A stretch of 64,000 nucleotides of DNA. Origin: Nannocystis pusilla (lineage in GTDB: Bacteria; Myxococcota_A; Polyangia; Nannocystales; Nannocystaceae). The DNA lies in contig NZ_JAIRAU010000023.1 of assembly GCF_020073745.1 (NCBI RefSeq), positions 62,001 to 126,000 on the forward strand. Reading direction: 5' to 3'. Positions 1-8,455 of the stretch are shown here, piece by piece. The notes under the pieces are model-generated. The model was not told the DNA's origin and made no database searches. It worked only from the letters and a program-made list of their open reading frames with translations. The position numbers and the translations under genes are program-made. The stretch's first letter is position 1, and each line of letters starts with the position of its first letter.

Positions 1-1130
1 TCGCCCGCGCCTGTCCATGAGGACAGGATGTGCTCGACGAAGCTCGTCTTGCCGATCCCCGATGGCCCGCAGATCCACACGCGCGCGCTCGCCGAACTGT
101 CCAGCAGCGCCGTGACCTGAGCGCGCTCACCGACTCGCCCGACGTACACCGGGCTGACGATCTTGACGAACTGCGGGAGCCGCAGCTGCGGCGCGAGCGT
201 CCGCAGCTGCGAGCAGGCAGCGCTCGCGTCGAGGCGGCGATGCGGCTCGCGGACCAGCAGCCCGGGGATCAGCTCGCCGAGCGTCTCGCGCAGCCGCTCG
301 GGGATCGGCATCGGCCCGGTCGCCGCGGCTTCAGGCCGGCGCCCCGTCAGCGCCTCGAGCAGCATCACACCCGTGCTGTAGAGATCTGCGGCGGGGGTCG
401 CCGGTGCACCCCACCACAGCTCGGGGGCCACGTAGGCCGGCGTCCCGTACAAATATCCGCCGCGCGTCGTCGCGGCCAGACCCGCCCACGGGATCGCCAG
501 CCCGAAGTCCGCCAGCCGGAGCTCCCCTGTCCGTGCGTTGACCAGGACATTCTGCGGCTTCACGTCGCGATGCACGAACCCGGCGCCGTGCAGGCGGTGG
601 AGCGCCGCCAGCAGGCCGTGGGTCGCGCGGACGAGCCGCTCGATCGACGCCGACGTGAGCCGCTCGACCGGCGGGTCCGGGCCGCCGCGGACGTGCTCCA
701 CGAAGCTCACGGCGTCTTCGACCAGTTCCATCGTCAGGAACGCGTGGCGGGGTCCGACCTCAAGCCCGTAGATCTGCAGCAGGTTGGGGTGGTGCACGTC
801 GGCTCGAGCTCGCAGCTCGCTGCGCAGCTCGAGCAGCGACCGCGGATGAACCTGGTTGAGCACTTTGACGGCGATGTCACAGGCCCGCTCACGGTCGTAT
901 GCCCGATAGACCACGCCGAACGAGCCACTCCCCAGCTCTCCGCGCAGCTCGTAGCGCGGATGCCGAAACGGCCCTGGTGCAGACTCGGCGACGATGTCCC
1001 TGCATACCCGATCCCCGGTGGTGTGTGGAGCCTCGCTAGACGAGGGCCTCAAGAGCCTACCGGCAGCAGGTGGGCGGCCCCCTGAGCGTGTTCCCCTTCT
1101 TCTCGGCCCTGAGGTCCGGGACGTGAACAT
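1..1130 (-). CDS. Ser/Thr protein kinase with following AAA ATPase domain, 3' part outside window
   Basis: Predicted eukaryotic-like protein kinase fused to an ATPase; such proteins phosphorylate Ser/Thr on cytoplasmic partners, which cannot be named here. Translating the minus strand gives the glycine loop GELGSGSFGVV, the catalytic loop HRDVKPQN (about 560-540), DFGLA, the segment GTPAYVAPE, and at the left edge a second P-loop, GPSGIGKT, that starts an AAA-type ATPase. No stop codon is met before base 1, so the protein is incomplete. In-frame starts are ATG 1130 and TTG 1052, leaving 58 or 32 residues before the kinase fold; neither has a clear ribosome site, so the N-terminus is uncertain. 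A copy of the dispersed 18-bp palindrome (10-27) lies inside the coding sequence just after the P-loop. The kinase call is firm; target and full architecture are unknown. Confidence 0.88.
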   Translation of the reverse strand, partial: MFTSRTSGPRRRGTRSGGRPPAAGRLLRPSSSEAPHTTGDRVCRDIVAESAPGPFRHPRYELRGELGSGSFGVVYRAYDRERACDIAVKVLNQVHPRSLLELRSELRARADVHHPNLLQIYGLEVGPRHAFLTMELVEDAVSFVEHVRGGPDPPVERLTSASIERLVRATHGLLAALHRLHGAGFVHRDVKPQNVLVNARTGELRLADFGLAIPWAGLAATTRGGYLYGTPAYVAPELWWGAPATPAADLYSTGVMLLEALTGRRPEAAATGPMPIPERLRETLGELIPGLLVREPHRRLDASAACSQLRTLAPQLRLPQFVKIVSPVYVGRVGERAQVTALLDSSASARVWICGPSGIGKTSFVEHILSSWTGAG

Positions 1131-1249
1131 CCACGCCCGCACGCCCAAGGTTGAGCAGGCGATGAGGGACGACAGGGAGATCGCCCCGCCGAAGTCCCCT
1201 TCTTCGAGGGCCGCTTCGACGGCCACCTGAGCTGCGGACGCGTACGCGA

Positions 1250-1350
1250 CGACTCGCGCCCGCCAAGACCGATATCGGCCTACCGCCCAGCCGCCACATG
1301 CTGCGCCACACCTGCGCGACCTCCGTCCACGAGCGTGGCACCGTGACAGA
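1250..1350 (+). pseudogene. Possible tyrosine recombinase (integrase) remnant
   Basis: One plus-strand frame contains LPPSRHMLRHTCATSVHERG (about 1280-1339), which matches the H-x-L-R-H-T box II of phage-type tyrosine recombinases, including the catalytic His and Arg. The expected upstream catalytic Arg region and the downstream LGH...Y motif are absent, and no intact gene surrounds it, so this would be a decayed fragment. The match is short and could be chance in GC-rich DNA. Confidence 0.33.
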
Positions 1351-1395
1351 GACACCCGCGACCCGCGGCGTCACGGCGCGCGGGTCAACCCCCCG

Positions 1396-2109
1396 TCAAA
1401 GCCCTCTGATCCGCCCGTAGCGGTCATCCCGCCACGGGTGCGCCGTACTCGAATACCCGTTCATCTCCCAGAACCCGAGCTTTTCGCGCGTCAGCAGCTC
1501 GATGCGGCAGATCCACTTCGAGCCCTTCCACGCGTACAGCTGCGGCGTGATCATGCGGACCGGCCCGCCGTGTTCGACGGGCAGATCGTGACCGTCGACC
1601 GTGTGGGCCAGCAGCACGTCGGGCTTGAGCGCCTCTTCGAGCGCCACGTTGGTGGTGTAGTCGTCGTAGCCGTGGCACATCACGTGGACCGCGGCGGGCG
1701 TCGGGTGGACCAGCGCCATCAGGTCGCTGAAGCGCACCCCGACCCATTTCATGTCCATCTTCGACCACGACGTCACGCAGTGGAAATCGCTGGTGTCCTC
1801 GGTCTGGGGCAGCGCCATGAAGGCCGCCCAGTCGAGCGTGATCGCCTGCTCGACGGCGCCGTCGATCTTCAGCTGCCACCTGTCCTTCGGGACAACCGGC
1901 TTGCGGCCGAGGTCGAGCACCGGCCACTTGCGCGTCACCGTCTGTCCGACCGGCAGCTTCGGCATCCCGTGGCGATTGGGCGGGCCCGAGCCCTGGGGGC
2001 GGGTGTCGGACAGCGCCGGCGTGTCACGCATGCGTTGCTCCCACCGCGCCATCAGCTTGCGCCGGGCCTCGACGATCCGCCGCTCCTTGTCGTCCGCGTC
2101 CTCGCTCAT
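1396..2109 (-). CDS. Sulfite oxidase-like molybdopterin-dependent oxidoreductase
   Basis: A 237-residue protein resembling the bacterial and archaeal branch of the sulfite oxidase family, enzymes that hold a molybdenum cofactor and carry out oxygen-atom transfer; the substrate cannot be told from sequence. The family fold begins near residue 80. The expected Mo-ligand cysteine is visible in FHCVTSWSKMDMKW, followed by conserved segments HVMCHGYDDYTTNV and EHGGPVRMITPQLYAWK. No signal peptide or twin-arginine motif is seen, so a cytoplasmic location is likely, unlike MsrP. ATG 2109 is chosen because upstream in-frame sequence is low-complexity Arg/Ala/Pro. A copy of the 18-bp palindrome (1879-1896) is read through as part of the sequence VVPKD. 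Downstream stands the divergently unrelated kinase; no molybdopterin synthesis genes are nearby. Confidence 0.88.
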   Translation of the reverse strand: MSEDADDKERRIVEARRKLMARWEQRMRDTPALSDTRPQGSGPPNRHGMPKLPVGQTVTRKWPVLDLGRKPVVPKDRWQLKIDGAVEQAITLDWAAFMALPQTEDTSDFHCVTSWSKMDMKWVGVRFSDLMALVHPTPAAVHVMCHGYDDYTTNVALEEALKPDVLLAHTVDGHDLPVEHGGPVRMITPQLYAWKGSKWICRIELLTREKLGFWEMNGYSSTAHPWRDDRYGRIRGL

Positions 2110-2287
2110 CGCCTGCGATTGTACTCGAGCGCGAACGCGCGACCGAGCGCCCGCGCCAGCGCGTTCCGCCCGGCGCGCCGGGCCCGGCGCCCGGCCCGAC
2201 GCGCATCGACCTCCCCGTCGCCGTGAGGCGGACGCGGCGCGTCGGAGACCTCCGCGAGCGCGAGCGGTGCCGCCAACCCGCCGGCTG

Positions 2288-3805
2288 CTATTGCCGCGCG
2301 TAGGGATAGGCCCACACGCCCGGGTCGGGGCCGTGAGCGTCGAGGTAGACCATACCCTCGTCCGGGACCCCGTACGCGCCGGAGATCCGGGCGGCGATCG
2401 GAGTCGAGGCGCCGGCGGCGAGATCGATGATGGACCAGTCGCGGGCGACCGGAGAGATGGTGCCATGACCGTCGCCCGGGGGCGCCTCGAGGGTGCCGCG
2501 ATTGACGTGCACGAGATAGCGGGAGTCATCGAGCTGGAGCGGATAGGACCCGATGCCTGCGAAGCGTTGGGCCCTCTCGCCGGTGCGGAGGTCGACGCGC
2601 CAGACGGTACCGTTGAGGGAGTCATCCGCGTCGTAGATGTAGTACTCGACGAGATCGCCGTCGACCTTGATCAGCCGGGGGTTCGCCAGCGGGCCGCGAT
2701 ACCACTCGCGGACGTCGCCGGTGAGGGGGTCCCAGATCGCCCAGACCTCGTCGACCGGGTCCGCGAGCAAGAGCGCGAAATAGCCGGCGACCGAGCCGCG
2801 GTGGCCGATGTGCTCCGGGACGGCGAGGGCCTCGCCGGTGTCGGTGCTCGCGGCGGCGACGAACCATCCATCAGGACCGATCATCGCCGCGACGGCGTGA
2901 TCGTCGGTGTAGTACCACCGGCCGGTCTCGAATTCGGGCCCGCGATTCCACGACCGCGCGGCGAAGTCGTTGACGGCGATCTGGACGTCGCTGCCGGTCT
3001 CGAGCTCACGCAGATAGACCGGCTCGGCGATGTCGTCTCCGATCGCCTGCCAGACGAGGGTGCGTCCATCGTACCCGTAGGCGGCGTACCGGACCCCTGT
3101 CAGCAGGAGCTCGCGCTCGCCGGTCATGGCGTCGACCCGGTGGACCTCGCCGCTGTCCTCGTGGATGAGGAGCTGAGTGGCGTCGACCTCGAAGTGCGCC
3201 AGGATGGTCTCGCTGAGCCGAACAGCCGGGACGTCAGGCTCGCCGTGGTGGACGTAGAGGCCGAACGTGCGAGCACCGAGGCCGGCGGCGTCATAGATAA
3301 GCTCCGCCTGGGAGGTCCCGAGGTCGAAGAATTTGTTATAGCGCATGCCGAGGCGCGGGAGAGTGACGAACGCCGCCCCGTCCGGCAGGCCCAGCACCGG
3401 CCGCGGCTCGTCGTCGCCCGCCACGTCGAATCGGTCGAGCACGAACGGTCGGCCCTCGGCGTCGTTGCCGTAGAGGACGCGACCGTTCGGCGTCTCGAGC
3501 GGGTATGGATTGTGCAGACCGGGCGCGAGCGGGGCGTAGGGCTCGACGTCGCCGGTGCAGCGATTCAGGCGCCAGTACTCGCGGTCGGGGTCGTCGTGGC
3601 GATCGAAGGTGTAGAGAATGTCTTCGCCGAAGCCGTGAAACCCATACCAGACGTCCTCGGCGGGCTCGAAGTCCGCGGGCGCGGCGACGAGGCGGGTCGG
3701 AGCGGTGATCGGGCAGGCAGCCTCGCCGTCCGGCTCGGCTGGCGCATCGGGGCCACAGGCGGTCGTGATGAGCAGCACACTCGCGACATACGCGTTCGAT
3801 CGCAC
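2288..3805 (-). CDS. Lipoprotein of unknown function, probably beta-propeller-like
   Basis: A 505-residue lipoprotein starting at GTG 3805. The first 17 residues form a short signal peptide ending in the lipobox LLITTAC, so the mature protein should be lipid-anchored. The rest is rich in repeated YGFHG..., VYLRELETG and VWRVDLRTG-like strands with aromatic and acidic residues, which suggests a WD40/PQQ-like beta-propeller, but I cannot assign a family. It is divergent from the metallo-beta-lactamase-fold lipoprotein gene at 4086, so the two may share a promoter region between 3806 and 4085. Function is unknown. Confidence 0.78.
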   Translation of the reverse strand: MRSNAYVASVLLITTACGPDAPAEPDGEAACPITAPTRLVAAPADFEPAEDVWYGFHGFGEDILYTFDRHDDPDREYWRLNRCTGDVEPYAPLAPGLHNPYPLETPNGRVLYGNDAEGRPFVLDRFDVAGDDEPRPVLGLPDGAAFVTLPRLGMRYNKFFDLGTSQAELIYDAAGLGARTFGLYVHHGEPDVPAVRLSETILAHFEVDATQLLIHEDSGEVHRVDAMTGERELLLTGVRYAAYGYDGRTLVWQAIGDDIAEPVYLRELETGSDVQIAVNDFAARSWNRGPEFETGRWYYTDDHAVAAMIGPDGWFVAAASTDTGEALAVPEHIGHRGSVAGYFALLLADPVDEVWAIWDPLTGDVREWYRGPLANPRLIKVDGDLVEYYIYDADDSLNGTVWRVDLRTGERAQRFAGIGSYPLQLDDSRYLVHVNRGTLEAPPGDGHGTISPVARDWSIIDLAAGASTPIAARISGAYGVPDEGMVYLDAHGPDPGVWAYPYARQ

Positions 3806-4085
3806 GCGGGCAGCGTACCAGTCTGCTCGCGGTGAGCAAGCCGGGCGCGCCGTGCCGGCGCTCCCGGCCTCCCGCGCACGCCAGCGAATCGGCGAACCTG
3901 TGTGCGTCGTTCAGGCAGGGCATCGCCCGGATGCGCGCTCGGGCGTTTCAGGTCGTGCCTGCGACGCTGGCTCCTGCTCTCGTCTGCGGCAGCGCCCGCG
4001 CGGCCGAGACTGTGGACCCCGTGGAAACAGTCCCTGTCCCGGCGCCCGGCTACTCCCGCGCCGCGGTGGGCCTCATCGTGGCCGC

Positions 4086-5108
4086 ATGCAGCGTCGTCGT
4101 CCCTCCCCTGTTTTCCTCGCTCTCCTCGTCGCCGGTTGCGGCGGCGGCTCCGAGGCGCGCCAGAGCTTCTCCGCCTGCGACCAGCCACCCACCTTCGTCG
4201 AGCCGAACCCGGCGTACGCCTGGACCCCCAACGCGATCCGCCTCGTCTCCGAGGAGCTCGCGCCCGGCGTGTTCGCCATCTACGACGCCGACGCCGCCGA
4301 GCACGGCCCGGCCGGCATCCCGCTGGCCACCAGCGGCGGCTTCGTCGTCGGCGACGACGGCGTGCTGATGGTCGAGAGCATGATCAATCGCCAGCTGTTC
4401 TGTCAGGCGGTCGCGCTGGTCCAGGCCGAGACCGACAGGCCGATCCGCTACGTCGTCAACACCAGCAGCCACGGCGATCACACCTTCGGCAACATCTTCC
4501 TCCCGGACGACGTCGAGGTCGTCCAGCACGAGCAGACCGCCGAGTACATCGCCGCGCACTTCGAGGAGGACGTCGCGTTCATGGAGGCCAACTTCGGCGT
4601 CGATCAGGGCATCGACGAGATCGAGCCGGTCGCCGCCGACATCCGCGTCGCCGACGGCGGCTGGTCGGTCGACCTCGGCGGCGTCGTCGTCGAGGCCCGC
4701 CATTACGGGTTCGCCCAGACCCCCGGCGACCTGTTCGTCTACGTGCCCGACGCGAAGGTCCTGTGGACCGGCAACGCCTTCGTCACCGAGGAGCCGGGGA
4801 TCCCGTGGCTGCTCGCCGGCAACGGCGCCGCCGCCGAGGTCACCCTCACCGCCGTCAAGGACTCGCTCCCGGCCGACGCGATCGTCGTCCCCGGCCACGG
4901 CCGCCCGCTGGCCCCCGCGGCCATGGAATTCTCGATCGCCTACCTCCACGCCATGCTCGCCGGGGTCGAGGCCGCCGTCGCCGACGGCCTCGATCTCGAG
5001 GCCACCGTCGCCGCCGTCGCCCTCCCCGAGTATCAGGGCTACCGCCTGTGGGACTGGATTCACAAGCAGGTCAACGTCCCCAACACCTACGCCGAACTCA
5101 AGCGATGA
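4086..5108 (+). CDS. Metallo-beta-lactamase-fold lipoprotein with altered metal site
   Basis: A 340-residue protein with a lipobox (LLVAGC) near residue 18, so it is predicted to be anchored in the envelope. The fold is that of metallo-beta-lactamase-like hydrolases. The metal motif, usually H-x-H-x-D-H, reads SSHGDH here, so the first His is Ser. The usual HT-x-GD block reads AQTPGD, and the GD that bridges the metals reads GN in KVLWTGNAF. The last His is kept in VVPGHGRP. At most a partial metal site remains, so activity may be unusual or lost. Some relatives are known to lack the first His, so this may be a subfamily trait. ATG 4086 is used because it gives a good signal peptide; longer in-frame starts give Arg-rich non-signal sequence. 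The 3' end overlaps the convergent LysR gene by 11 bp. Confidence 0.85.
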   Translation: MQRRRPSPVFLALLVAGCGGGSEARQSFSACDQPPTFVEPNPAYAWTPNAIRLVSEELAPGVFAIYDADAAEHGPAGIPLATSGGFVVGDDGVLMVESMINRQLFCQAVALVQAETDRPIRYVVNTSSHGDHTFGNIFLPDDVEVVQHEQTAEYIAAHFEEDVAFMEANFGVDQGIDEIEPVAADIRVADGGWSVDLGGVVVEARHYGFAQTPGDLFVYVPDAKVLWTGNAFVTEEPGIPWLLAGNGAAAEVTLTAVKDSLPADAIVVPGHGRPLAPAAMEFSIAYLHAMLAGVEAAVADGLDLEATVAAVALPEYQGYRLWDWIHKQVNVPNTYAELKR

Positions 5109-6003
5109 GCCCGGCCCACGGCGGCACGCGCATGCGCTCGACCAGGAAGTCGACCAGCACCCGCGTCTTCGCCGGCACGCGCGGCGCCGGCGGGTACACG
5201 GCGAACACCCCCGTCGGCCAGTGCCACGGCGCCAGCACGCGGCGCAGCCGGCCCGCGTGCAGCTCGGCGGCCGCCAGGAGCACCGGCACGAAGACGAGGC
5301 CGAGCCCCTGCCTGGCCGCCTCGACCAGCATCATCGCGTGGTTTGCGACCAGGTGCCCCGCCACGTCCACTTCGACCACGCCTCGCGGGCCCTGCACCTT
5401 CCACCGCCCCGGCGCCGCGTGGTGGGCGTAGAGCAGGCATTCGTGGCCCGCCAGGTCCTCCGGCTCGCGCGGCGTCCCGGCCCGCTCGAGATAGCTCGGG
5501 CTCGCCATCACGATCCGGTCCGTGCTCGCCAGGCGCCGGGCGATCAGCCGCGGGTCGCCGAGCTCGCCGATCCGCAGCGCCACGTCGAAGCCCTCGCCGA
5601 TCAGGTCGACCTGGCGGTCGAGGAACGCCAGCTCGAGCGTGAGCTCGGGGAAGCGCGCCTTGAACTCGGCCAGCAGCCCCATCGCGTACAGCGAGCCGAA
5701 CGCGTTGGGCACGGTCAGGCGCAGCGTGCCGCGCGGCGCCTGCTGCTCCTCCGTCGCCATCCGCTCGGCCTCCTCGAGCCCGCGGATCGCCTCGGTGCAG
5801 CGCTCGTAGTAGCTCCGCCCGGTGTCCGTCAGCGTCAGCTTGCGCGTGGTCCGGATCACCAGGCGCGCGCCCAGCCGCTCCTCGAGCCGCGTCACCAGCT
5901 TGCTCGCGTACGAGGTCGTCATCCCCAGCCGCCGCGCCGCCGCCGTGAGGCTGCCGTCCTCGACCACCCGCACGAACACCTCGGCCTCGAACAGGCGATT
6001 CAT
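5098..6003 (-). CDS. LysR-family transcriptional regulator
   Basis: A 301-residue DNA-binding regulator. Residues 1-60 form the LysR winged helix-turn-helix (VEDGSLTAAARRLGMTTSYA and following), then a linker helix and a periplasmic-binding-like effector domain from about residue 88 (RGTLRLTVPNAFGSLY). This pattern is that of the LysR group with FxxVxxxGSFxxAA starts often found beside the genes they control. The start ATG 6003 is the only one that leaves the helix-turn-helix at the N-terminus. It converges on the metallo-beta-lactamase-fold gene with an 11-bp overlap of 3' ends and is separated from ligA by an array of CATG repeats. The effector and targets are unknown. Confidence 0.92.
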   Translation of the reverse strand: MNRLFEAEVFVRVVEDGSLTAAARRLGMTTSYASKLVTRLEERLGARLVIRTTRKLTLTDTGRSYYERCTEAIRGLEEAERMATEEQQAPRGTLRLTVPNAFGSLYAMGLLAEFKARFPELTLELAFLDRQVDLIGEGFDVALRIGELGDPRLIARRLASTDRIVMASPSYLERAGTPREPEDLAGHECLLYAHHAAPGRWKVQGPRGVVEVDVAGHLVANHAMMLVEAARQGLGLVFVPVLLAAAELHAGRLRRVLAPWHWPTGVFAVYPPAPRVPAKTRVLVDFLVERMRVPPWAGLIA

Positions 6004-6100
6004 GCCGTCATGATAGCAGCGCCTCGCCGAGCGCCGCAGCCCGCCGGACGAGCGCCGCGCGGGGCCCCGGTGCCGCCGGGGCCCCGCGCGCGACTTCGGA

Positions 6101-6160
6101 CATGTCCTCACGCCCATGCCCGATCGGACATGCCCGCAAGGGCATGCCCTCACGGACAGG
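6101..6160. repeat. Tandem CATG array, 14-bp period (dispersed palindrome family)
   Basis: CATG occurs at 6101, 6115, 6129 and 6143, and a CAGG variant at 6157, each exactly 14 bp apart. The units follow CATG-YCC-N4-GGN, so neighbouring nodes make overlapping imperfect palindromes. The array lies between the LysR gene start and the ligA 3' end. Confidence 0.8.
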
Positions 6161-6165
6161 CGCCA

Positions 6166-8217
6166 TCACTCGAGCGAGCCGACCAGCGCCAGGAACTCCT
6201 CTTCGCTGAGGATCTGCAGCGGCGCGCCGGCGGCGATCAGCTCCTCGGCCTTCTTCTGCTTGCTCGACTTGGCGCCGCGGCCGGCGCCGACGACGAGGTA
6301 GGTCAGGGCCTTCGTCACGCCGGACGGGTTCTCGCCGCCGAGCGCCTGCACGCGGGCCTGGGCGACCTCGCGGGTGAAGGCCTCGAGCGTGCCGGTGAAC
6401 ACGAAGCTCTTGCCCGACAGCGCCGCGCCCTCGACCGGGGCGGGCGCGGCCTCGCCGGGGAGCACCGTGACGTGCTGCAGCAGGGCGTCGATCAGCTCCG
6501 AGCGGGCCTTGAGGCCGTTCACGATCGCGTCGGCGATCGCGTCCTTGATCCCGCGGACGGCCGTCAGGTCGGCCTGGGTGAGCTCGCGGATCCGCTCGAG
6601 CGTGCGGAACTCGCCGGCCAGCAGCAGCGCGTTCTGCTTGCCGAGGTGCTCGATCCCCAGCGCTTGCAGGAACACCGCCAGCGGCAGCTCGCGGTGGGCC
6701 TCGATCTGGTCGATGAGGTTCTGCGCGCTCTTCTCGCCCAGGCGCTCGAGCTCCTGCAGGTCGACCGCGCGCAGGCGGTAGTAGTCGGCCGGGGTGCTCA
6801 GCAATTCGGCGTCGACCGCCGCGCCGATCACCTTCGGGCCGAAGCCCTGCAGGTCGACCACCTTGGCGAAGTGCTCGAGCTCGCCGAGGCGGGCCTGCAC
6901 GCACTTCTTCGGCTCGGCGCACCACAGGTTCTCGCCGTCGCGCTTCTTGCGGCGCTCGATCGGCCCGCCGCAGGCCGGGCACTGCGTCGGCAGGTCGAAC
7001 GGGCGCGACGCCGGGCCCGACTCGACCACGCGCTCGACGTTGGGGATCACGCCGCCGCGGCGGGTGACCTCGACGCGGCAGTTGTGGGTCAGTCCGAGCG
7101 ACTCGAAGATGTTGAGGTTGTGCAGGCTGGCCCGGCCGATCCGCGCGCCGCTGAGCTCGACCGGCTCGAGCAGGGCCACCGGCGTGATCACCCCGGTGCG
7201 GCTGACCGACCAGAGGATGTCGAGCAGGTCGGTCACGCCCGAGTCGCCCTGGAACTTGTAGGCCAGCGCGTAGCGCGGGTGGTGCCCGGTCAGCCCGAGC
7301 CGCTTCTGCTCCTTGACCGACGACGCGCGGTACACCACCCCGTCGATCTCGTAGTCGAGCTCCGGCCGCATGCGGGCCCAGCGGTCGTAGCTGGCCTGCA
7401 GCCCCGCGCGGTCGACGAACTCGTGGTCGATGCCGCCGAGCCCGAGCTGCTTCAGCAGCTCGAACTTCTCGCGCTCGTCGGCGAACTCGGGGCCGATGAT
7501 GTCGTAGGCGAAGAAGCTCAGGTGCGCGTTGCGGGAGTTCTTGCGCTCCTTCTGCTTGATCGAACCGGCCGTCAGGTTGCGCGGGTTGGCGAAGTCGCCC
7601 TTGAACTTGGCGAAGTCGCTGAGCTTCATGTAGAGCTCGCCGCGGATCTCGAGCTCGACCCCGCCCGACGCGACCGTGCGCGGGATGTCCTTCACCTCGA
7701 GCGCGTTCATCGTCACGTCCTCGCCCTCGGTGCCCGAGCCGCGGGTGGCCGCCATCACCAGCTTGCCCTTCTTGTCGTAGCGCAGGCTGCAGGCCACGCC
7801 GTCCATCTTCGGCATGACGAGGATCTCGCCGCTGAACTTGCCGGCCCAGCTCTGCAGGTCGGTCTCGTTGTAACACTTCTCGAGCGAGAGCATCGGCCGC
7901 TGGTGGCGGACCGCCGCGCCGAACCGCTGCTCCGGCGCCAGTCGCAGCGCCTCCTCCGCCTCGAGCGCCGGCGCCTCGCTCGCCTGCGGCCCCATCTCCT
8001 CGAGCACCGCGGCGTCGGGCCGCACCCGCTTCAGCCGCTCGACCAGTTGGTCGTACAGCGGGTCCGGCAGCGTCGGCGCCTGGTCGTCCCAGTACTCCTT
8101 GTTGGCCCGCCGGATCAGCGCCTCGAGCTCGTCGGCCGTGAACTGAGGCAGCCGGGCGTTCACCGCGGCGGCGTCGAGGGTCTGCAGGTCGGAAGCGGGG
8201 GTCTTCGAGGCAGTCAT
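6166..8217 (-). CDS. ligA: NAD-dependent DNA ligase LigA
   Basis: A 683-residue enzyme that seals nicks in DNA during replication and repair, using NAD as adenylate donor. The order is that of LigA: an NAD-binding Ia domain (DPLYDQLVERL near residue 50), the adenylation domain with active-site Lys in MPKMDGVA (about residue 137), an OB fold, a four-Cys zinc finger (CPAC, then C-x5-C, about residues 410-435), helix-hairpin-helix repeats and a C-terminal BRCT domain (GKSFVFTGTLEAFTREVAQA, from about 605). Length is normal for the family. The start ATG 8217 puts the Ia domain at the expected place; a longer frame upstream is Arg/Ala-rich. The family GSLRQLD block is diverged to AGSIKQKE. Cytoplasmic, normally essential. 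It stands alone here with no operon partner. Confidence 0.97.
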   Translation of the reverse strand: MTASKTPASDLQTLDAAAVNARLPQFTADELEALIRRANKEYWDDQAPTLPDPLYDQLVERLKRVRPDAAVLEEMGPQASEAPALEAEEALRLAPEQRFGAAVRHQRPMLSLEKCYNETDLQSWAGKFSGEILVMPKMDGVACSLRYDKKGKLVMAATRGSGTEGEDVTMNALEVKDIPRTVASGGVELEIRGELYMKLSDFAKFKGDFANPRNLTAGSIKQKERKNSRNAHLSFFAYDIIGPEFADEREKFELLKQLGLGGIDHEFVDRAGLQASYDRWARMRPELDYEIDGVVYRASSVKEQKRLGLTGHHPRYALAYKFQGDSGVTDLLDILWSVSRTGVITPVALLEPVELSGARIGRASLHNLNIFESLGLTHNCRVEVTRRGGVIPNVERVVESGPASRPFDLPTQCPACGGPIERRKKRDGENLWCAEPKKCVQARLGELEHFAKVVDLQGFGPKVIGAAVDAELLSTPADYYRLRAVDLQELERLGEKSAQNLIDQIEAHRELPLAVFLQALGIEHLGKQNALLLAGEFRTLERIRELTQADLTAVRGIKDAIADAIVNGLKARSELIDALLQHVTVLPGEAAPAPVEGAALSGKSFVFTGTLEAFTREVAQARVQALGGENPSGVTKALTYLVVGAGRGAKSSKQKKAEELIAAGAPLQILSEEEFLALVGSLE

Positions 8218-8455
8218 GGGCCGCCGGGATGCTAACAGGCCCGCGACCGCGCGTCGCCCGCTCGCTTTCGCGCAGCAGCCGTCGGGATGTCGGGCGACCT
8301 CGAGTGGCCAGCTGCCGGCCCTGTTCGCGGTAATTGCCAGCGCGGGAGCTGGGGGCGGATGCTTCGACTGCGGTCGCTCGAGCAACACATCGAGGCGCAT
8401 CTGCCCCTCAGCGAGCACCTCTGCCTGCGAGCGCGCGCCGTACTCGACGCTGCAC

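Noticed and set aside
4033..4050. CCTGTCC CGGC GCCCGGC as a palindrome copy
   Set aside because: Only the left arm matches; the right arm is too diverged to count.
5221..8235. Plus-strand open frame of about 1000 codons across lysR and ligA
   Set aside because: Composition is that of antisense GC-rich DNA; LysR and LigA motifs are on the minus strand.
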